Below the pieces are notes generated by a model. The model ran no database searches. It was not told the origin of the DNA and worked only from the letters and a program-made list of their open reading frames with translations. Source: an uncultured candidate division WPS-2 bacterium (GTDB lineage: Bacteria; Vulcanimicrobiota; Vulcanimicrobiia; Vulcanimicrobiales; Vulcanimicrobiaceae). Taken from it: DNA of 64,000 nucleotides. The stretch lies in NCBI GenBank assembly GCA_937927945.1, contig CALEYW010000087.1, positions 1 to 64,000 of the forward strand, written 5' to 3'. The position numbers and the translations under genes are program-made. This document shows, one piece after another, positions 61,018-64,000 of this stretch; the stretch's first letter is position 1; each line of letters begins with the position of its first letter.

Positions 61018-61874
61018 CGAACTGCCGCGGCGGCGATCGCGTCGACGAGCGCGCCGGTGCTCGACGGACAGGCCGAGAAATACAGGGCCGGCTCGATCAA
61101 TTCCAGCTCGGCGACCGCAAGTTCTCCCGAGCGCAGGGGGATGAGATCGACGCGCGCGTAGACCGGCGTGGACGGCAACTGCTCGAGCGCGGCGCCTGCG
61201 CAGGCGCGTTCTTCGTCGGATGGCTCGATGCGATGCTCCCGGCGTTCGCCGGCGGCCGCGCCGCGGGAGAACGGCGGCCGCCACATCGCGTGGGAAAAGC
61301 CGCCGCGGAAGAAGATCAACGAACGCTCTCCGGGGTCGTAGACTTCGCGCAGAAACGGCTGAACCAATGCGTCACGATCGCGAACGAGATCGTCGAGGTG
61401 TGCTTGTGCGTCAGCCGGCGCCGTGTGGCCGTGCGCCAGAATGGTCGTTCGGTAGGCGCTCGCCGAGACGGCTGGTTTGATCACGAACTCCTCGCCACCG
61501 AGGAGTTCGCGCACTTCGTCGAACGCGCGCGGGTGCTGGTGAGGCACGACGACGGTCGGAACCACGGGAACGCCGGCGCGGCCGAGCTCCAGCAGGTATG
61601 ACTTGTGCACGTTCCAGTGCAGCAGCTCGGGCGCGTTGACGAGCCGCGTCTGCGAGGACACGCAATTAATCCAGTGCGAAAAGCGTTGGGGCTGCAGGTG
61701 GTAGTCCCAGGTCGAGCGGACGAGGGCGCAGTCGAAGCGCGACCACTCCACGGCAACGTCCGTCCACACTTGCGGGGACGCGTCGATGCCGTGTTCCGCA
61801 AAACTCCGCGGGAGCAGCGCGTCGTCTTCGGTCAGGCCGGCGAAGCGTTCGCTCGTGACGAGCGCGACCTTCAC
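61014..61874 (-). CDS. ATP-grasp ligase
   Basis: The 286-residue protein has an N-terminal preATP-grasp part ('ALVTSERFAGLTEDDALLPR', 'DCALVRSTWDYHLQ') and an ATP-grasp domain ('FVIKPAVSASAYRTTIL', 'ARVDLIPLRSGELAVAELEL'). This type resembles GshB-like ligases joining a carboxylate to an amine. The GTG at 61874 overlaps the rhodanese stop. With the decarboxylase next door, a likely pathway is decarboxylation of an amino acid and ligation of the amine, or the reverse order. This is inference. Confidence 0.85.
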   Translation of the reverse strand: MKVALVTSERFAGLTEDDALLPRSFAEHGIDASPQVWTDVAVEWSRFDCALVRSTWDYHLQPQRFSHWINCVSSQTRLVNAPELLHWNVHKSYLLELGRAGVPVVPTVVVPHQHPRAFDEVRELLGGEEFVIKPAVSASAYRTTILAHGHTAPADAQAHLDDLVRDRDALVQPFLREVYDPGERSLIFFRGGFSHAMWRPPFSRGAAAGERREHRIEPSDEERACAGAALEQLPSTPVYARVDLIPLRSGELAVAELELIEPALYFSACPSSTGALVDAIAAAAVR

Positions 61875-62284
61875 TTCACCGCGGTGTCGAAGCCGTCGGA
61901 TTTCCAACCTTCGAGCCCGCCGATCATCTCTTTGACCTTGAAGCCCAGGCGCGCTAGGTTGAGCGCACCCTTGGTCGACGCATTGCATGCCGTGCCCCAG
62001 CAATAGGTCACGATGATCTGGTCGCGGGGCAAATCGCGTGTCGTCTCCGCATTCATCTGCCGATGCGGCAGGCTGATCGCGCCGGGGATGTGCTCGCGTT
62101 CGAAGTCGGCGAGCGACCGCGTATCGACGACCACGAAGCCCTCGATGCCTTTCTCGCGGTCGAAGTGCACGTCGGCGGGATCGACTTCGAGCCGGAGCTT
62201 TCCCTCGAAGTGCCGGATCGCGTCGTCGGCAGTGACCGGGGCGAAATCGTTGACCGCGCTGTAGCGTGCGGTGGGTGCCGTCAT
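61871..62284 (-). CDS. rhodanese-like sulfurtransferase domain protein
   Basis: The 137-residue protein is one rhodanese domain: 'FVVVDTRSLADFEREHIPGA' and the catalytic-loop cysteine in 'VTYCWGTACNASTKGALNLA', then 'GFKVKEMIGGLEGWKSDGF'. The catalytic Cys is intact, so sulfur transfer is possible. AGGA lies about 9 nt upstream of the ATG. First gene of the three-gene operon divergent from an Lrp-family regulator. Confidence 0.92.
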   Translation of the reverse strand: MTAPTARYSAVNDFAPVTADDAIRHFEGKLRLEVDPADVHFDREKGIEGFVVVDTRSLADFEREHIPGAISLPHRQMNAETTRDLPRDQIIVTYCWGTACNASTKGALNLARLGFKVKEMIGGLEGWKSDGFDTAVK

Positions 62285-62404
62285 CAGGTGTTTCCTCGCT
62301 CTCGTAAAAGGCTGTGCTACAATGCTAAAGCAAAGCGGGGAACCACGGGAAGGGCAATTCAACGGTTCTCGTGCCGCAACATACTTTGTTTTCGAAAGTA
62401 CTCA

Positions 62405-62860
62405 ATGCCCAAAGCTTTGGATTTAGATGCGACCGATTGGGCGCTGCTGCGCGAGCTCCAGGCGCACGCGCGGGTCACGCTCAGTGAGGCAAGCCGGCGC
62501 GTCGGGCTGACGGCGCCGGCCGTCGGCGAGCGTATGCGGCGTCTGGAAGAGTCCGGCGTCGTGCGCGGATATCACGCCGCGATCGATCTCGAGAAGACCG
62601 GCCGCCCGCTCCTGGCGTTCATCCGCGTCCGTTTCTCCGGCGGAAAGTACGACGCGTTCGAACGCCTCGTCGAGCGGTCGCCAGAGATCCTGGAATGCCA
62701 CCACGTCACCGGCGAGGACTGCTTCATCGTCAAAGCCGCCGTCGCCACGATGCCGGATCTGGAGCGGTTGTCCTCGTCGCTCTCAAAGTTCGGTCCGACG
62801 GCCACCTCGATCGTCTATTCGACGACGCTCGAACGCCGAATCATCGATGCCCCGTCGTAG
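62405..62860 (+). CDS. Lrp/AsnC-family transcriptional regulator
   Basis: The 151-residue protein has an N-terminal winged helix ('LDATDWALLRELQAHARVTL', 'VGLTAPAVGERMRRLEESGV') and a C-terminal RAM (amino-acid-binding) domain ('ILECHHVTGEDCFIVKAAVA'). Lrp/AsnC proteins sense amino acids and often control the divergent gene. Here that is the rhodanese / ATP-grasp / PLP-decarboxylase operon, across 120 bp. The intergenic segment is the most AT-rich stretch of the region and has a palindromic TTTCGAAA at about 62387-62394. Autoregulation is likely; the effector is unknown. Confidence 0.93.
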   Translation: MPKALDLDATDWALLRELQAHARVTLSEASRRVGLTAPAVGERMRRLEESGVVRGYHAAIDLEKTGRPLLAFIRVRFSGGKYDAFERLVERSPEILECHHVTGEDCFIVKAAVATMPDLERLSSSLSKFGPTATSIVYSTTLERRIIDAPS

Positions 62861-62863
62861 CGA

Positions 62864-62906
62864 GCGCGCCTCAGTGTCACCCAAGGCAGTGTGACACGAG
62901 GCGCGC
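62864..62906. terminator. bidirectional terminator-like hairpin
   Basis: GCGCGCCTC-A-GTGTCAC (62864-62880) pairs with GTGACAC-GAGGCGCGC (62891-62906) through a 10-nt loop and one bulged A, giving 16 base pairs between two convergent genes. No T tract follows. Position and strength support transcription termination for both strands. Confidence 0.65.
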
Positions 62907-62934
62907 CCGCCGTGGCTGGAATCAGCGGTACGGG

Positions 62935-64000
62935 CTAGAAGCCCGAGTAGACGCCGATCCCCTTCGTCGGGAGTGGGACGAAGATGTGGTTGGTCACCGG
63001 ATCGGCCGCGACGGAGTGGGCATTCGTCTCCGTCGGGACGTTCTGGATGAACGTCAGCGTGGCGGCATCGATCACGCCGAGGACCGGCGCCGGCGGGCCG
63101 CCGACGACTCCCGTCTTGGTCCAGGTGCGCGATGCCGTGTAGAACCGATTGTTCCCGGGGTTGAACCACAGTTCATCGGTGCCGCCGACTTCCGTGAACG
63201 TCTTGACCACTGCGCCGGTCGCGGCATCGAGCACGATCGTCGTCAGCGCGCCGCTCGGCGGGTCGCAGCCGATCAAGAGCTGATCGTTCAGCCCGACGGC
63301 CATGCCGGTTGGTGTGCAGTTCGTCAGCGGATACTGCGACTTGACCACGGGAGCCCGGGCGAGCACCGTCGCCGGGTCAATCGTATCGACCTCGCCGCCT
63401 GGGTTCGCCGGCGTGCTCACGACGTTGACGAAGAACAGTTTCGTTATGGGGTCGTACTGGCTCTGTTCGATGCCGCTTGCGCCGGTAAAGACGTAGTGCG
63501 CGAGCACCTCGTTCGTCGCGGTCGAGATGAACGTTACGAACGGCGGCGTATCCGCGTTGTTTGCGAAAGCGACGATCCCGTCGTCGGGATCGTACGATCC
63601 CTCGTCGGAGCGGAAGAGGTCGCCGGGGACGATCGCGGTGCTGATCGTCTTGGTGATCGCACGGGTCGAGACGTCGACGACTTGCACCTGACTCTTCCCG
63701 TCTCCGACATAGACGGTGTTCGTTCCGGGAATCGGAACGACGCCGTCTGGTCCGGACGTCGCGTTGTTTCCGGTGAAGCCGACGAACCCGGGAATCTGGG
63801 CGACCAGCTTCGTGGAGTTCGTATTGACGACATCCAGACTGAAGTCGGTGCGGTCGGCGAGGTAGTATGCATGCTTCGACGGGTCGACTGCGCTGATGTC
63901 AAAGCTCCAGCTTCCCGTCGCCGGCGGTACGTTCGGAACCGCGATCGTATCGATCGCGACCGTGCCGGACGGTGATGACGCGTAGAACGTCACGACGTAC
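62935..64000 (-). CDS. secreted beta-propeller-like protein (5' end outside window)
   Basis: The frame runs from the stop at 62935 to the window edge and gives at least 354 residues. It contains YncE/NHL-like repeats: 'VVPIPGTNTVYVGDGKSQVQ', 'DPITKLFFVNVVSTP', 'DAATGAVVKTFTEVGGTDEL', 'HSVAADPVTNHIFVPLPTKG'. A GTG at 63993 could start it, but the frame stays open to the edge, so the signal peptide and first blade are probably missing. Two cysteines ('TNCTP', 'IGCDPP') may pair. Ligand is unknown. Confidence 0.78.
   Translation of the reverse strand, partial: YVVTFYASSPSGTVAIDTIAVPNVPPATGSWSFDISAVDPSKHAYYLADRTDFSLDVVNTNSTKLVAQIPGFVGFTGNNATSGPDGVVPIPGTNTVYVGDGKSQVQVVDVSTRAITKTISTAIVPGDLFRSDEGSYDPDDGIVAFANNADTPPFVTFISTATNEVLAHYVFTGASGIEQSQYDPITKLFFVNVVSTPANPGGEVDTIDPATVLARAPVVKSQYPLTNCTPTGMAVGLNDQLLIGCDPPSGALTTIVLDAATGAVVKTFTEVGGTDELWFNPGNNRFYTASRTWTKTGVVGGPPAPVLGVIDAATLTFIQNVPTETNAHSVAADPVTNHIFVPLPTKGIGVYSGF

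Noticed and set aside
1..64000. CRISPR arrays, tRNA, rRNA, prophage or insertion sequences
   Set aside because: I saw no regularly spaced repeats, no tRNA-like cloverleaf, no rRNA core sequence and no transposase or integrase motif.

Overview
This is a very GC-rich, densely packed bacterial chromosome window with many ATGA/GTGA/TGATG stop-start overlaps and GTG starts. Lipoproteins, a TolC-like channel, a TonB-like protein and a remnant of a TonB-dependent receptor point to a two-membrane cell. The whole gene set (SecDF-Fur, TM0106-type nuclease-helicase, RelA/SpoT beside apt, and a TonB-receptor N-terminus ending in a 'SVPGV'-type plug) is reminiscent of Candidatus Eremiobacterota (WPS-2, Vulcanimicrobiota). 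That placement is an inference; I see no rRNA, tRNA, CRISPR array or prophage in the window.

Layout. 0.1-6 kb is housekeeping and signalling: an HD-GYP phosphodiesterase-like protein, truA, an MCP-like receptor, rplM-rpsI with a clear promoter and intrinsic terminator, and a GAF-PAS class III nucleotide cyclase. 6-24 kb holds a scattered flagellar-type export locus: short flgB-like, flgC-like, fliE, fliF with a FliG-like tail, fliH, fliI, a lytic transglycosylase, a two-domain aspartyl protease, a possible fliK-like gene, one flgG-like rod/hook gene, fliM-like, fliN and fliP. After a HigBA-like toxin-antitoxin pair and metF come fliQ, fliR and flhB. After a cupredoxin and a multicopper oxidase comes flhA. 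All export-gate and ATPase genes are present. No separate fliG, fliJ, motA/B, flgD, hook cap, filament, ring or chemotaxis kinase gene is present here.

24-39 kb: a secreted protein, a YbjQ-duplication operon, a truncated TonB-receptor N-terminus, a large Fe-S nuclease/exonuclease/SF1 helicase fusion, a fur-family regulator divergent from secD-secF, a HIRAN-RecQ-like helicase, two small lipoproteins and a large membrane protein. 39-46 kb is a surface-glycan cluster: one frameshifted and three intact glycosyltransferases plus a methyltransferase. 46-50 kb: a TonB-like protein, a small secreted protein, apt and rel. 50-58.6 kb is an envelope-efflux block: an OmpR-type two-component system, an RND pump fused in one frame to a TolC-like outer-membrane factor, and its membrane fusion protein. 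58.6-64 kb: a Uma2-family nuclease, a VOC protein, an Lrp regulator divergent from a rhodanese / ATP-grasp / PLP-decarboxylase operon, and the 5'-incomplete gene of a secreted beta-propeller-like protein.

The strongest candidates for something new are the pared-down flagellar/type III apparatus with wall-active enzymes embedded in it, the FliF protein ending in a FliG-middle-like domain, and the RND-TolC fusion with a signal-peptide-like segment at the junction.
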